Source: UBA1151 sp963579925 (GTDB taxonomy: Bacteria > Chloroflexota > Dehalococcoidia > Lucifugimonadales > Lucifugimonadaceae). From it: a stretch of 12,533 bases of DNA. Both the position numbers and the translations under genes were made by a program. Every line of letters starts with the position of its first letter. Within the stretch, counting starts at the first letter, position 1. The stretch covers positions 1 to 12,533 of the forward strand of contig CAUZJA010000066.1 of assembly GCA_963579925.1 (NCBI GenBank). The letters run 5' to 3'. This document shows positions 1-7,329 of this stretch, piece after piece. The notes below the pieces were generated by a model. The model was not told where the DNA came from. It saw only the letters and a program-made list of their open reading frames with translations, and did not search any database.

Positions 1-435
1 TGGGCCATCGTCGCGGAACTTGGTGAGCAGGGTAAGTCTGTGCTGCTGGTGACGCACAATGTGCTGGAGTCTGAGCGGGCGGTAAACCGGCTCGCAATCA
101 TCAACGAGGGCACGGTGAAAGCCACCTTCACGCTGGCGTCACTGAAGGGCGACGCGCAAGACAGTCTGTGCATAGAAGTAGTCCTGGAACCGGGTGCAGT
201 GATTTCAGATGTACCGTCGCAAATCGACTACGTGCAGGTAGGCCGACGCCTCATCGCCACAGTAGAAGGTGACGAGATTATTGGCGCGCTGGAGTGGGCC
301 AGAAAGTACCAGCGAGAAGGCATCGTCGAGGAGTACTCGCTGGGGCCGTCAACACTGGAAGACGTCTACGTAAAGATGGTTGGTCCGGACGCGGTGCCAC
401 TCGAAAGTGGAGCCTCAAATGGGGGCGGATCATGA
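1..435 (+). CDS. ABC-2 type transporter ATP-binding subunit, C-terminal part (cut by window edge)
   Basis: This is the last 144 residues of an ATPase subunit that powers a small ABC-2 type exporter; frame 1 is open from the first base, so the gene begins outside the window. The visible part starts just after Walker B, and the switch histidine is in LLVTHN (His19 of the visible part), followed by a typical AIINEG strand. The remaining ~100 residues match the accessory domain these ATPases carry after the nucleotide-binding domain, ending with STLEDVYVKMVG, close to the usual LEDVYL ending. Walker A, the Q-loop and the signature are not in the window. The stop overlaps the permease start (ATGA at 432-435), implying translational coupling and one complex at the cytoplasmic membrane. 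The substrate cannot be told from sequence; drug, lipid or polysaccharide export are all possible. Confidence 0.88.
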   Translation, partial: WAIVAELGEQGKSVLLVTHNVLESERAVNRLAIINEGTVKATFTLASLKGDAQDSLCIEVVLEPGAVISDVPSQIDYVQVGRRLIATVEGDEIIGALEWARKYQREGIVEEYSLGPSTLEDVYVKMVGPDAVPLESGASNGGGS

Positions 436-1226
436 ACTGGTTCGCGCAGTATCGACTCATGATCAAGTGGCAGGCACTGAACCTGAAGGTGATCCTGCCG
501 TTCATCATGGTCATCCAGATTATGGTTGGCGTCGGCACCGTGATCGGCTACTCGTTCTTGCTGCCCGATATCGACTCCATCACCGGCAAATACTTCGCCA
601 CAGGCGCGTCGACGCTGTCACTGATAACGCTCGGGTTGGTGTTCGTGCCGCAAGGTGTCTCTGAGATGAAGCAGAAGCAGACGTTCGAGTACATATGGGC
701 GCTTCCGATATCGCGCTTTGCGTTTGTTGCGGCCGACTTCACTATCTGGTTGGCGGTGGTGTTGCCAAGCGTTGTTCTGACGCTATTTGTGGCTTCGTGG
801 CGGTACGACTTTGGCCTGGAGATATCGCCTCTGATCGTTCCGGCATTCCTGCTGACGGCGCTCACGGGTGTGGCGCTGGGCACGTCGCTGGCACACCTGA
901 GTCCTTCTCAGGTGCTGACCGGCGTGGTTACGAACGTGCTGATCTTCTCGCTGTTCCTTTTCTCACCCATATACTTCCCAAACGACAGACTCCCGTGGGT
1001 AGTGGAGAAGATCCATCAGGGGCTACCCATCAAGTACATGGGCGATCTGGTGCGAGGCACTGTCACGACGGGTATCAACGATGATCTTGGTCTGGCATTC
1101 GCCGTGGTGGGGGGTGGTGCGTGCTATCGCTGGTCATTCTGTACCGGGTGGTTACGCGGCGGGGTTGATCGAGTATGGGTTTCCGATGTGGGCGGCAATA
1201 GCTTACGGGAATTGACGCTATGCTAG
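432..1226 (+). CDS. ABC-2 type transporter permease, C-terminus probably frameshifted
   Basis: Membrane subunit partnering the ATPase just upstream. The start is the ATG at 432, which overlaps the preceding stop; an upstream in-frame start at 294 lies inside the ATPase and is rejected. The protein (MNWFAQYRLMIKWQ...) has about six hydrophobic segments: roughly residues 18-42, 53-70, 94-120, 132-150, 160-182 and a last one near 215-235. The soluble stretch QKQTFEYIWALPISR is typical of ABC-2 permeases. As read, the frame runs to a TGA at 1224-1226 (264 aa), but after residue ~226 it becomes Cys/Trp/Gly-rich and loses membrane character. One extra base in the six-G run at 1109-1114 would instead give a hydrophobic helix (VLSLVILYRVV) with a basic TRRG end and a stop at 1166-1168 (about 245 aa). 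I think the latter is the ancestral end. Confidence 0.85.
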   Translation: MNWFAQYRLMIKWQALNLKVILPFIMVIQIMVGVGTVIGYSFLLPDIDSITGKYFATGASTLSLITLGLVFVPQGVSEMKQKQTFEYIWALPISRFAFVAADFTIWLAVVLPSVVLTLFVASWRYDFGLEISPLIVPAFLLTALTGVALGTSLAHLSPSQVLTGVVTNVLIFSLFLFSPIYFPNDRLPWVVEKIHQGLPIKYMGDLVRGTVTTGINDDLGLAFAVVGGGACYRWSFCTGWLRGGVDRVWVSDVGGNSLRELTLC

Positions 1227-1277
1227 GGCCAACATCAGCACATTCGAAGACTGAATAACGAAAAGGAAAGACGTCAA

Positions 1278-2192
1278 ATGCAGACAGTTCCGTTTGGAAG
1301 CACCGGCTTCAGTGCGACAAGGTTGGGCGTAGGACTCTCTGAGATTCGCGGAGCAGGGCCGGAGAAGGCTTCTCAGGTTCTCAACAAGGCGCTGGATTCA
1401 GGGATCAATTTCCTGGATACGTCAACTTGCTATGGCGATAGCGAGGACCTGGTTGGTGGCGCGGTGTCCTCTCGCCGTGACGAGTATTTCCTGGCAACGA
1501 AAGCCGGTCATGCAAACGAGCACACCACTGGTGAACCGTGGACTTACGAGATTGTCGTGTCATCTATCGATGCATCTCTTCGGAGGCTTCAGACGGACCA
1601 CCTTGACCTGGTTCAGCTTCACTCCTGCGAAATAGACGTTCTCGAAGAGGGCGGCGTGATTCGAGCACTTGAGGAGGCACGTGATGCTGGCAAGACGCGG
1701 TTTATCGGCTACTCCGGCGACAACGATGCGGCGCACTGGGCTGTGGACAGCGGCAAGTTCAACACGCTCCAGACCAGCTTCAATCTTGTTGAGCAAAAAG
1801 CTCATACGTCGGGGTTGCTGAAGAAGGCCGCGGCCGGCGGCATGGGCGTGATCGCCAAACGCCCCATCGCGAACGCCGTTTGGGGTGTGGCGCGGCGCGA
1901 GGGGCACGAAGGCGAAGTGACCGGTTACGGCGCTGTGTACTTCGACCGTGCTCTGGAGATGACCGATCTGGGTGCGATCGATGGCGAGCCCGACAACGCC
2001 ATCTTGGCGTCACTTGGCTTCACGTTTGCACATCCCGAGGTGAGTGTGGCAATCGTAGGCACCGCTAACGACACCCACATGGCATCAAACATCGAGATGG
2101 CTAACGCCGGTGTGGACATCCCTGGCACCGTTGTTGACGAACTACACCGACGGTATCAACAGCTTGGATCTGACTGGGAGCAGCGAACCTAG
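1278..2192 (+). CDS. Aldo/keto reductase
   Basis: NAD(P)H-dependent oxidoreductase of the AKR superfamily (304 aa, usual length), cytosolic, reducing aldehydes, ketones or sugar-type carbonyls; the substrate is not predictable. All four catalytic residues can be placed: Asp47 (NFLDTS), Tyr52 (CYGDSE), Lys75 (FLATKAGH) and His115 (DLVQLHS). The end of the barrel carries the cofactor-binding segment VAIVGTANDTHMASNIEMA near residues 256-275, the usual AKR signature before the C-terminus. The start is supported by AAAGGAAAG about 8 bases upstream of ATG. It is separated by roughly 50-110 bp from the permease, depending on where that gene truly ends, so co-transcription is possible but unproven. 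It ends in TAG 23 bp from the end of the convergent nitroreductase gene, with no convincing terminator between them. Confidence 0.93.
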   Translation: MQTVPFGSTGFSATRLGVGLSEIRGAGPEKASQVLNKALDSGINFLDTSTCYGDSEDLVGGAVSSRRDEYFLATKAGHANEHTTGEPWTYEIVVSSIDASLRRLQTDHLDLVQLHSCEIDVLEEGGVIRALEEARDAGKTRFIGYSGDNDAAHWAVDSGKFNTLQTSFNLVEQKAHTSGLLKKAAAGGMGVIAKRPIANAVWGVARREGHEGEVTGYGAVYFDRALEMTDLGAIDGEPDNAILASLGFTFAHPEVSVAIVGTANDTHMASNIEMANAGVDIPGTVVDELHRRYQQLGSDWEQRT

Positions 2193-2215
2193 TTCAGGTC
2201 TTTCGGTTCTGGGCT

Positions 2216-2791
2216 CTAGATCCAGCTCACAACATCTTCCATCGGCTGGCGCTGGGCGCGTGGCACGCGCTCAGGCTCGCCCATGAAGAGGATGCCGACC
2301 ATCTCCCATGATTCGTCCGCTCCGATAACTGAGGCCAGGCCTTCCAGTTGCGTTGCGCGCCCAGTGGACCAGCCGACCGCAAACCCATCGGCATGCGCGG
2401 CCAGCGAGAGATTCTGCACGGCGCATGAGGTCGCCGCGTAGTTTTCTTTTCTGGTTACTTCATCGTCGCCAACCAGCGAATATACGTACACAAATCCCGG
2501 GGCGCTCAGGATCTCGTCTCGAGACGCGTCCGCCGTTTCATTGCGCTTGGGTTCAGGGAGTTGTTCCGATGTGGCGAAGGAGTGATTTCGGCACATTTGC
2601 GCAACTTCTTCTCGCTTTGCACCGCCGTGCTCCAGGACGATAAACCGCCACGGCTCGGTGAGGCGATGATTGGGCGCCCAGCATGCTGCCTCAAGCCATC
2701 CGGTGAGTAGATCTCTGGAGATCGGCTTATCCGTGTAGTCCCGCACGGTGCGGCGTGTCCGGATCGCTTCTAATACGGAGTTTGAGCTCAT
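2216..2791 (-). CDS. Nitroreductase family protein (FMN-dependent)
   Basis: A compact 191-residue nitroreductase-fold flavoprotein, closest in size and layout to the YdjA-like subgroup. Such enzymes are cytosolic, usually homodimeric, bind FMN and pass electrons from NAD(P)H to nitro compounds, quinones or other acceptors; the natural substrate here is unknown. Visible landmarks are the N-terminal IRTRRTVRDY (residues 10-19, arginines that contact FMN), APNHRLTEPWRF (39-50, the typical Ala-Pro-x-x-x-x-x-x-Pro-Trp segment), GFAVGWSTG (136-144, near the FMN phosphate) and the GILFMGEPE strand (167-174). It is the second gene of a two-gene operon: its ATG overlaps the stop of the dehydratase gene by four bases, so it is probably translationally coupled. 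It ends in TAG. Confidence 0.93.
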   Translation of the reverse strand: MSSNSVLEAIRTRRTVRDYTDKPISRDLLTGWLEAACWAPNHRLTEPWRFIVLEHGGAKREEVAQMCRNHSFATSEQLPEPKRNETADASRDEILSAPGFVYVYSLVGDDEVTRKENYAATSCAVQNLSLAAHADGFAVGWSTGRATQLEGLASVIGADESWEMVGILFMGEPERVPRAQRQPMEDVVSWI

Positions 2792-3075
2792 AGTTCGTTG
2801 ACTAGTCCTGCCATTTTGAAGTCATTCTTTACGACGCCGCCATGATCGTGGCTCCAGAAAGAAACAGCAACCCGGCCCCACTCGGTCACGATTCGCGGGT
2901 GGTGATCCTCCTTCTCAGCCAGCGCTCCCACCTTGTTTGTGAACTCTAAAGCCGCTGCGAAATCCCCAAACTCAAATGATTTAGTTAATTGATTCATTCC
3001 ATTCTCTTCACCGATTTCCCAGCCGGGAACAGAATCGATCCGTTCAGATATCTCAGAGTCTGTTAATCGAGGCAT
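2788..3075 (-). CDS. Pterin-4a-carbinolamine dehydratase (4a-hydroxytetrahydrobiopterin dehydratase)
   Basis: A full-length 95-residue member of the PCD/DCoH family, which dehydrates 4a-hydroxy-tetrahydropterins to quinonoid dihydropterin so that the cofactor of aromatic amino acid hydroxylases can be recycled; some bacterial members serve other pterin pathways. The family pattern is intact: EKEDHHP (His58, His59, Pro60), Trp66, SHDHGG (His76, matching the third active-site histidine) and NDF with Asp85. The start is well supported: ATG CCT CGA follows GAGGGAGAA at about ten bases. It is first in an operon with the nitroreductase. No phenylalanine, tyrosine or tryptophan hydroxylase lies in the window, so the pterin substrate is unknown. 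Confidence 0.94.
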   Translation of the reverse strand: MPRLTDSEISERIDSVPGWEIGEENGMNQLTKSFEFGDFAAALEFTNKVGALAEKEDHHPRIVTEWGRVAVSFWSHDHGGVVKNDFKMAGLVNEL

Positions 3076-3121
3076 TTGTATCGTTCTCCCTCATCCTGAT
3101 ATTGCTATGTGAAAGGTGGCG

Positions 3122-3156
3122 GGCAATTTAGAGGTGTCAGACCACTATAAATTGCC
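3122..3156. repeat. Imperfect palindrome in the divergent intergenic region
   Basis: A 9-bp perfect inverted repeat, GGCAATTTA at 3122-3130 and TAAATTGCC at 3148-3156, with an inner GTG/CAC pairing (3134-3136 with 3143-3145) closing a six-base loop. It lies between the divergently transcribed dehydratase operon and the exporter operon. No T-tract follows in either direction, so it does not look like a terminator. An operator for a dimeric repressor acting on one or both operons is the most natural reading, which is inference. Confidence 0.45.
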
Positions 3157-3264
3157 GTTTTCTGCACCCGTGTTCAACTTAGATGCAGATGACCCTAGGA
3201 ACTCGTAACAATTTCTCACAGATGCGACTAATGCGCCGCACTCCAGCCTATGCCACCTACTCGA

Positions 3265-3285
3265 AGCGTATACTCCGGGTTTGTG
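3265..3285 (+). promoter_or_regulatory. Candidate promoter element upstream of exporter operon 1
   Basis: AGCGTATACT at 3265-3274, six variable bases, then TTGTG at 3281-3285. The same arrangement with the same spacing occurs upstream of the second exporter operon at 7401-7421. TATACT resembles a sigma-70 -10 hexamer, and the distance to the start codon (about 80 bases from TATACT) is similar in both copies. No good -35 hexamer is visible at 16-18 bp upstream, so an activator-dependent promoter or a protein-binding site is equally possible. Confidence 0.45.
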
Positions 3286-3355
3286 CCGCTGGACGTCCCG
3301 CTATCTTTCGGCCAATACGTGATTGGACAACCGCTAATCAGGGAGAGGAAAAGCG

Positions 3356-5212
3356 ATGTCATCGACCCTCTCAGAAGATCAGCGACGCCAGCAAACGCGC
3401 AAGCGTCGTAGCACTCGTACCCGGATCACTGGATCAGACCTGACTGGCGCCAGTGCTGTATGGCGAATCGTCAGAATATCGGCGAGCTACAAGTGGCATC
3501 TCCTTGCTGCAATCTTTCTAGCGATAATTTCCTCTGTACTTCAAGTGATGATCCCGCGCCTGTTGGGTGAGGGCGTTGACCAGGCCTTCACGCTCATTCA
3601 AGACGGTGGTCAAAACGAAGACCAGATCCGCTCACTCCTCTGGGACACCGCTTTGCTCGTGATCCTGGTGTCATTTCTGCGGGGCACAACGGGTTTCGGC
3701 ACGATGTTCCTTGGTGAGACACTAGCGCAGCGCGTGTCCACTCGCCTACGGATGATCTTCTTCGACAAGCTTCAGGCGCTCAGCTTCAGCTTCCACGACA
3801 ACGTGCACACCGGCCAGCTAATGTCTCGTGGTCTTTCCGACATTGAAGGTGTGCGGATGTTCGTGCAGATGGGGATGGTTCAGATATTCCGCGTAGTCTT
3901 CATGATTGTTGCGGCCGCCGTGTTCATGCTTTTGCTGGACTGGCAACTGGCACTCCTTAGCCTTTCATTCATTCCGTTCATGGTGTTCAGAAGTACCAAG
4001 CTGCGATTATCTCTCAGGGTTTTCTGGCGCCAGATTCAAGACATACTTGGCGAACTCTCCACCAGCATGCAGGAGAACCTGGCTGGCGTGAGAGTTGTTC
4101 GCGCCTTCTCCGCCCAACGCTATGAAGAGAAGAAGTTCGACACTATCGCCCGGGAGTTTGTTGACCTACGAATGAAGGCGGAGCGGGTTCACGCACGCGG
4201 CAGTGGATTCATTTCGTTCTCGTTCATCATGGCGTGGGCGATCTTGCTCTGGTTCGGTGGCTCCAAAGTCATCGATGGAAACATGACCATTGGTGAGTTG
4301 GCTCAGTTCTTCACCTTCCTGGCACTGCTCAGGTTCCCAGTGCGAATGGTGACGCAGATTGTGAATTCCACAGCGCGCGCAGCATCCGCTGGGGGGCGCA
4401 TTTTTGAGATATTAGACATCCCTCCCTCGGTCAACGATGGCCCAAATGCGCGACCACTGGAGATTAGCGACAGTGTGGTCAGATTTGAGGATGTCTCATT
4501 CCACTACGACGATACGGCGGCACTTGAACACATTTCTTTCGAGGCAAGGCCAGATCATACGGTCGGCATCGTTGGTCCGCCGGGTAGCGGAAAAACATCC
4601 GTCGTCCACCTGCTGCCTCGGTTCTATGACCCTACTTCCGGCCGCATAACAGTGGATGGGGTAGATATCAGGGAGGCCGGTGTCACCAGCGTACGTCGCT
4701 CTGTCGGAATTGTTGAACAAGATCCATTTCTCTTCAATGGTTCAATCCGCGACAACATCCGATATGGCGAAAACGACGCTAGCGATGAGCGCGTCATTGC
4801 AGCAGCAAAGATGGCGCAGATTCACGACTTCATAATCGGCCTGCCTGAAGGTTATGACGCAATGATCGGTGAGCGTGGCGTGGGCCTCTCAGGCGGTCAG
4901 CGTCAGCGAGTTGCGATTGCGCGTACGTTGCTGCCCAATCCTGCGGTGTTGATATTTGATGATTCCACATCCAGCGTTGATGCTGGCACTGATGCACGCA
5001 TTCGATCAGAGCTTCTGAAGGTATCCGAAGGACGCACGACGATCATTGTGGCTCATCGTCTTAGCTCGCTCTCCCATGTCGACGAGATTCTGGTGCTGGA
5101 CAGCGGAAGAATTGTCGAGAGGGGCAACCACAATGAGTTGATGGCCCTTGATGGTCGGTACCGTGAACTGTACGACCTGCAGCAGACTCAAGCCGCGGAG
5201 ATCGACGAATAG
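3356..5212 (+). CDS. Heterodimeric ABC exporter half A1 (TMD-NBD fusion, degenerate ATP site)
   Basis: A 618-residue type IV ABC half-exporter: an N-terminal cytosolic stretch rich in Arg/Lys (residues 9-23), six membrane helices between about 47 and 335, then a nucleotide-binding domain from ~373. Visible motifs are Walker A GPPGSGKT (Lys413), Q-loop Gln455, canonical signature LSGGQ (511-515), Walker B VLIFD (531-535) and switch His567. The residue after Walker B is Asp536, not the catalytic Glu; this substitution marks the degenerate half of heterodimers such as TM287/288 and BmrCD. It is expected to pair with B1, whose gene begins in this stop codon (TAGTG). The start is ATG behind GGGAGAGGAA (3341-3350). 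Drug or lipid export is typical of the family, but the substrate is not determined. A2 (7500-9359) is its tandem paralogue, about 69% identical. Confidence 0.95.
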   Translation: MSSTLSEDQRRQQTRKRRSTRTRITGSDLTGASAVWRIVRISASYKWHLLAAIFLAIISSVLQVMIPRLLGEGVDQAFTLIQDGGQNEDQIRSLLWDTALLVILVSFLRGTTGFGTMFLGETLAQRVSTRLRMIFFDKLQALSFSFHDNVHTGQLMSRGLSDIEGVRMFVQMGMVQIFRVVFMIVAAAVFMLLLDWQLALLSLSFIPFMVFRSTKLRLSLRVFWRQIQDILGELSTSMQENLAGVRVVRAFSAQRYEEKKFDTIAREFVDLRMKAERVHARGSGFISFSFIMAWAILLWFGGSKVIDGNMTIGELAQFFTFLALLRFPVRMVTQIVNSTARAASAGGRIFEILDIPPSVNDGPNARPLEISDSVVRFEDVSFHYDDTAALEHISFEARPDHTVGIVGPPGSGKTSVVHLLPRFYDPTSGRITVDGVDIREAGVTSVRRSVGIVEQDPFLFNGSIRDNIRYGENDASDERVIAAAKMAQIHDFIIGLPEGYDAMIGERGVGLSGGQRQRVAIARTLLPNPAVLIFDDSTSSVDAGTDARIRSELLKVSEGRTTIIVAHRLSSLSHVDEILVLDSGRIVERGNHNELMALDGRYRELYDLQQTQAAEIDE

Positions 5213-5214
5213 TG
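5197..5214 (+). promoter_or_regulatory. Embedded ribosome binding site and one-base stop/start overlap, A1 to B1
   Basis: GGAG at 5197-5200 lies inside the last codons of A1 (encoding ...AEIDE), eleven bases before the GTG at 5212-5214 that starts B1. The TAG of A1 (5210-5212) shares its G with that GTG. The same layout recurs at 9344-9361. This decides the B1 start: the nearby ATG at 5222 is in a different frame. It implies coupled, near-stoichiometric synthesis of the two halves. Confidence 0.6.
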
Positions 5215-7125
5215 CCGTCAAATGAAGACCAGAAGAGGCCGTCGAACCAGCGCGATCCGCGCGCTGAGGTCAACAAACGTCCGGCGGAAGTAGAAGAGGA
5301 GCACCAGACTCTCCATGAGTCTGATGAGGAAATTTTTGCCGAGCTAGATAGCACGGTGTTCAGGCGGTTCTTCTACTACACAAAGCCCTACAAACGCGAA
5401 ATGCTCATCGCCCTCCTGGCGGTAGCCGGCTTCACAGTTGCGAACCTGTCGATACCTCTCATTATTGGGTTTGGAATTGATGGTGCCATTGAAGACGGCG
5501 ACAAGTCTCTGCTGGCAGTGTTGGCAGTAGCGATGGGTGTGGTGGCATTCGGCTACTGGATCACCCTCTATCTGCAACACATCCTGATCAGCAGGATCAC
5601 GCTGGAAGTCTTGTACGACATTAGGGCAGATATGTTTCTGCAGCTTCAACGGCTGGGAATGTCCTTTTCCGACAAGACCCCGGTTGGCGGTTTGATGTCA
5701 CGAATGTTTGGTGACGTTGGTGCGCTTCAAGAGATGCTTGAGTCGTCGATTGAAGTGATTGGTGACTTGCTGACGCTGGTTGGAATTGTCGCCGTGCTTC
5801 TGTATCTGGACTGGCAACTCGGGTTGATCACAATGGCAGTCATGCCCGCTCTCATTCTGGTTCGAGTTCTCTGGCAGCCGATCGCCCGAAAAGCTTTTTT
5901 GGTGATGCGCAGAAACTCAGCAATCATTGGCGGTTACCTGGACCAAAACGTCAGCGGGGTCCGGGTTATCCAAGCGCTCAATCGCGAAGATGTGAACCAC
6001 GATGAGATGGACGGCAAGGTCCACACGTTCTTCTGGTCCTCGGTCAGGGCAGCTCGTCTGGGTGGCATTCTCATGCCCACAGTTGAAGTGATGACAGGCG
6101 TGGCCCTGGCACTGGTCATCATCATTGGTGGCGGGCAGGTGCTTTCGGGCGAGATGGGCGTTGGCGTGATGATCGCGTTTCTGCTCTACGTGCAGCGCTT
6201 CTTCGAACCCATCCGCCAGTTGACCATGCACTACGCAATGCTTCAGCGCGCTGTGGCGTCCGGTCACAGGATTTTTGAGCTTCTGGATATTCCGGTTGAG
6301 ATTGCCGACAAGGAAAACTCCGAACCCATTGGCGATATTGATGGATCTGTAGAGTTCCGCGACGTTACATTTGGCTATGACGCCAGTCGCCCCATCCTCA
6401 GGAATGTCAGTTTCGCAGCGAATCCGGGTGAGACCGTCGCGATCGTAGGACCAACAGGTTCAGGCAAGACGAGCCTTACCTCGCTGGCCCATCGCTTCTA
6501 TGACGTTCAGGGCGGAGCTGTGCTGCTGGGCGGAATTGATGTGCGAGACGTTGTCCAGGAGTCGATTGGCAGCGTGATGGGGATGGTGCTGCAGGAGCCC
6601 TTCTTGTTCTCCCAATCCGTGATGGAGAATATCCGCTACAACACCCAGCACGCCACCCGCGAAGCTGCCGTTGAAGCATGCAAAATCATTGGCGCTCACG
6701 ATTTCATTATGCAGCTTGATGATGGCTACGATTCCGTACTGGAACAGCGAGGCACGAACCTATCGGTTGGGCAGCGTCAGTTGCTGAGTTTTGCCCGGGC
6801 GCTGGTTGCTGATCCAAAGATTCTGGTGTTGGATGAGGCCACGGCGAACATCGATAGCTACACAGAAAAGATCATTCAGGAAGCGCTGCTAAAACTCCTG
6901 TCCGGGCGTACTGCGTTGGTGATCGCCCACCGTCTATCCACGATCCGAAATGCTGACAGGATTGTGGTTATTGAAGCCGGAGAGTTGATCGAGCAGGGCA
7001 CTCACGATGAGCTCCTGGCACTCAGTGGTCTCTACGCCAGGCTGTGGACCACTAACTACTCGTCATTTGACGATATAGCGGGCAATGCGGACGACATGAT
7101 GGGCGCTCCTGCCGCCAGCACGTAA
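5212..7125 (+). CDS. Heterodimeric ABC exporter half B1 (catalytic half)
   Basis: A 637-residue half-exporter that begins with GTG. The N-terminus is acidic (LHESDEEIFAELDS, residues 34-47), followed by six membrane helices between about 63 and 333 and an NBD from ~378. Motifs: Walker A GPTGSGKT (Lys419), Q-loop Gln461, Walker B KILVLD with catalytic Glu542, and switch His573. The signature is LSVGQ (517-521) rather than LSGGQ. The intact Glu with an altered signature is the exact complement of A1, so the A1-B1 dimer should have one consensus site (B1 Walker motifs with A1 LSGGQ) and one degenerate site. The C-terminus is an unusual acidic tail (FDDIAGNADDMM) ending APAAST, retained in B2. 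It lies directly downstream of A1 in one operon. B2 is the gaplessly alignable paralogue. Confidence 0.95.
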   Translation: MPSNEDQKRPSNQRDPRAEVNKRPAEVEEEHQTLHESDEEIFAELDSTVFRRFFYYTKPYKREMLIALLAVAGFTVANLSIPLIIGFGIDGAIEDGDKSLLAVLAVAMGVVAFGYWITLYLQHILISRITLEVLYDIRADMFLQLQRLGMSFSDKTPVGGLMSRMFGDVGALQEMLESSIEVIGDLLTLVGIVAVLLYLDWQLGLITMAVMPALILVRVLWQPIARKAFLVMRRNSAIIGGYLDQNVSGVRVIQALNREDVNHDEMDGKVHTFFWSSVRAARLGGILMPTVEVMTGVALALVIIIGGGQVLSGEMGVGVMIAFLLYVQRFFEPIRQLTMHYAMLQRAVASGHRIFELLDIPVEIADKENSEPIGDIDGSVEFRDVTFGYDASRPILRNVSFAANPGETVAIVGPTGSGKTSLTSLAHRFYDVQGGAVLLGGIDVRDVVQESIGSVMGMVLQEPFLFSQSVMENIRYNTQHATREAAVEACKIIGAHDFIMQLDDGYDSVLEQRGTNLSVGQRQLLSFARALVADPKILVLDEATANIDSYTEKIIQEALLKLLSGRTALVIAHRLSTIRNADRIVVIEAGELIEQGTHDELLALSGLYARLWTTNYSSFDDIAGNADDMMGAPAAST

Positions 7126-7329
7126 CTCGCCAGGTAGCTAAATACTTATCTGGGCTGACGCGGTCATGTCGCGATGTTTTGCGGTGGGGAAACAGTGCCG
7201 ATTGCTTCGTGCTCATGCAGATGGCAAACGCACCTGATTGAGAGTGCCAGGGCCCGATCATAACTTTTCAGGCATCCGGCTGTGCACGGGGAAACCTGCC
7301 ACCTTTCTGACGATCTGGGAGTGTCCTTT

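Noticed and set aside
294..431. Upstream in-frame start for the ABC-2 permease
   Set aside because: It lies inside the ATPase gene; the encoded Arg-rich stretch is out-of-frame ATPase sequence, and the ATGA overlap at 432 is the usual coupling.
2185..2215. GAACC/GGTTC inverted repeat between the convergent genes as a terminator
   Set aside because: The stem is only five base pairs with a long loop and no T-tract on either strand.
3183..3443. 86-residue open frame on the + strand upstream of and into A1
   Set aside because: It overlaps the start of the well-supported A1 gene in another frame, has no ribosome binding site and shows no recognisable protein features; it lies in the promoter region.
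5917..6267. Antisense open frames inside B1 and the similar ones inside B2
   Set aside because: They mirror the same conserved coding stretch in both paralogues, as expected from codon bias rather than from real genes.
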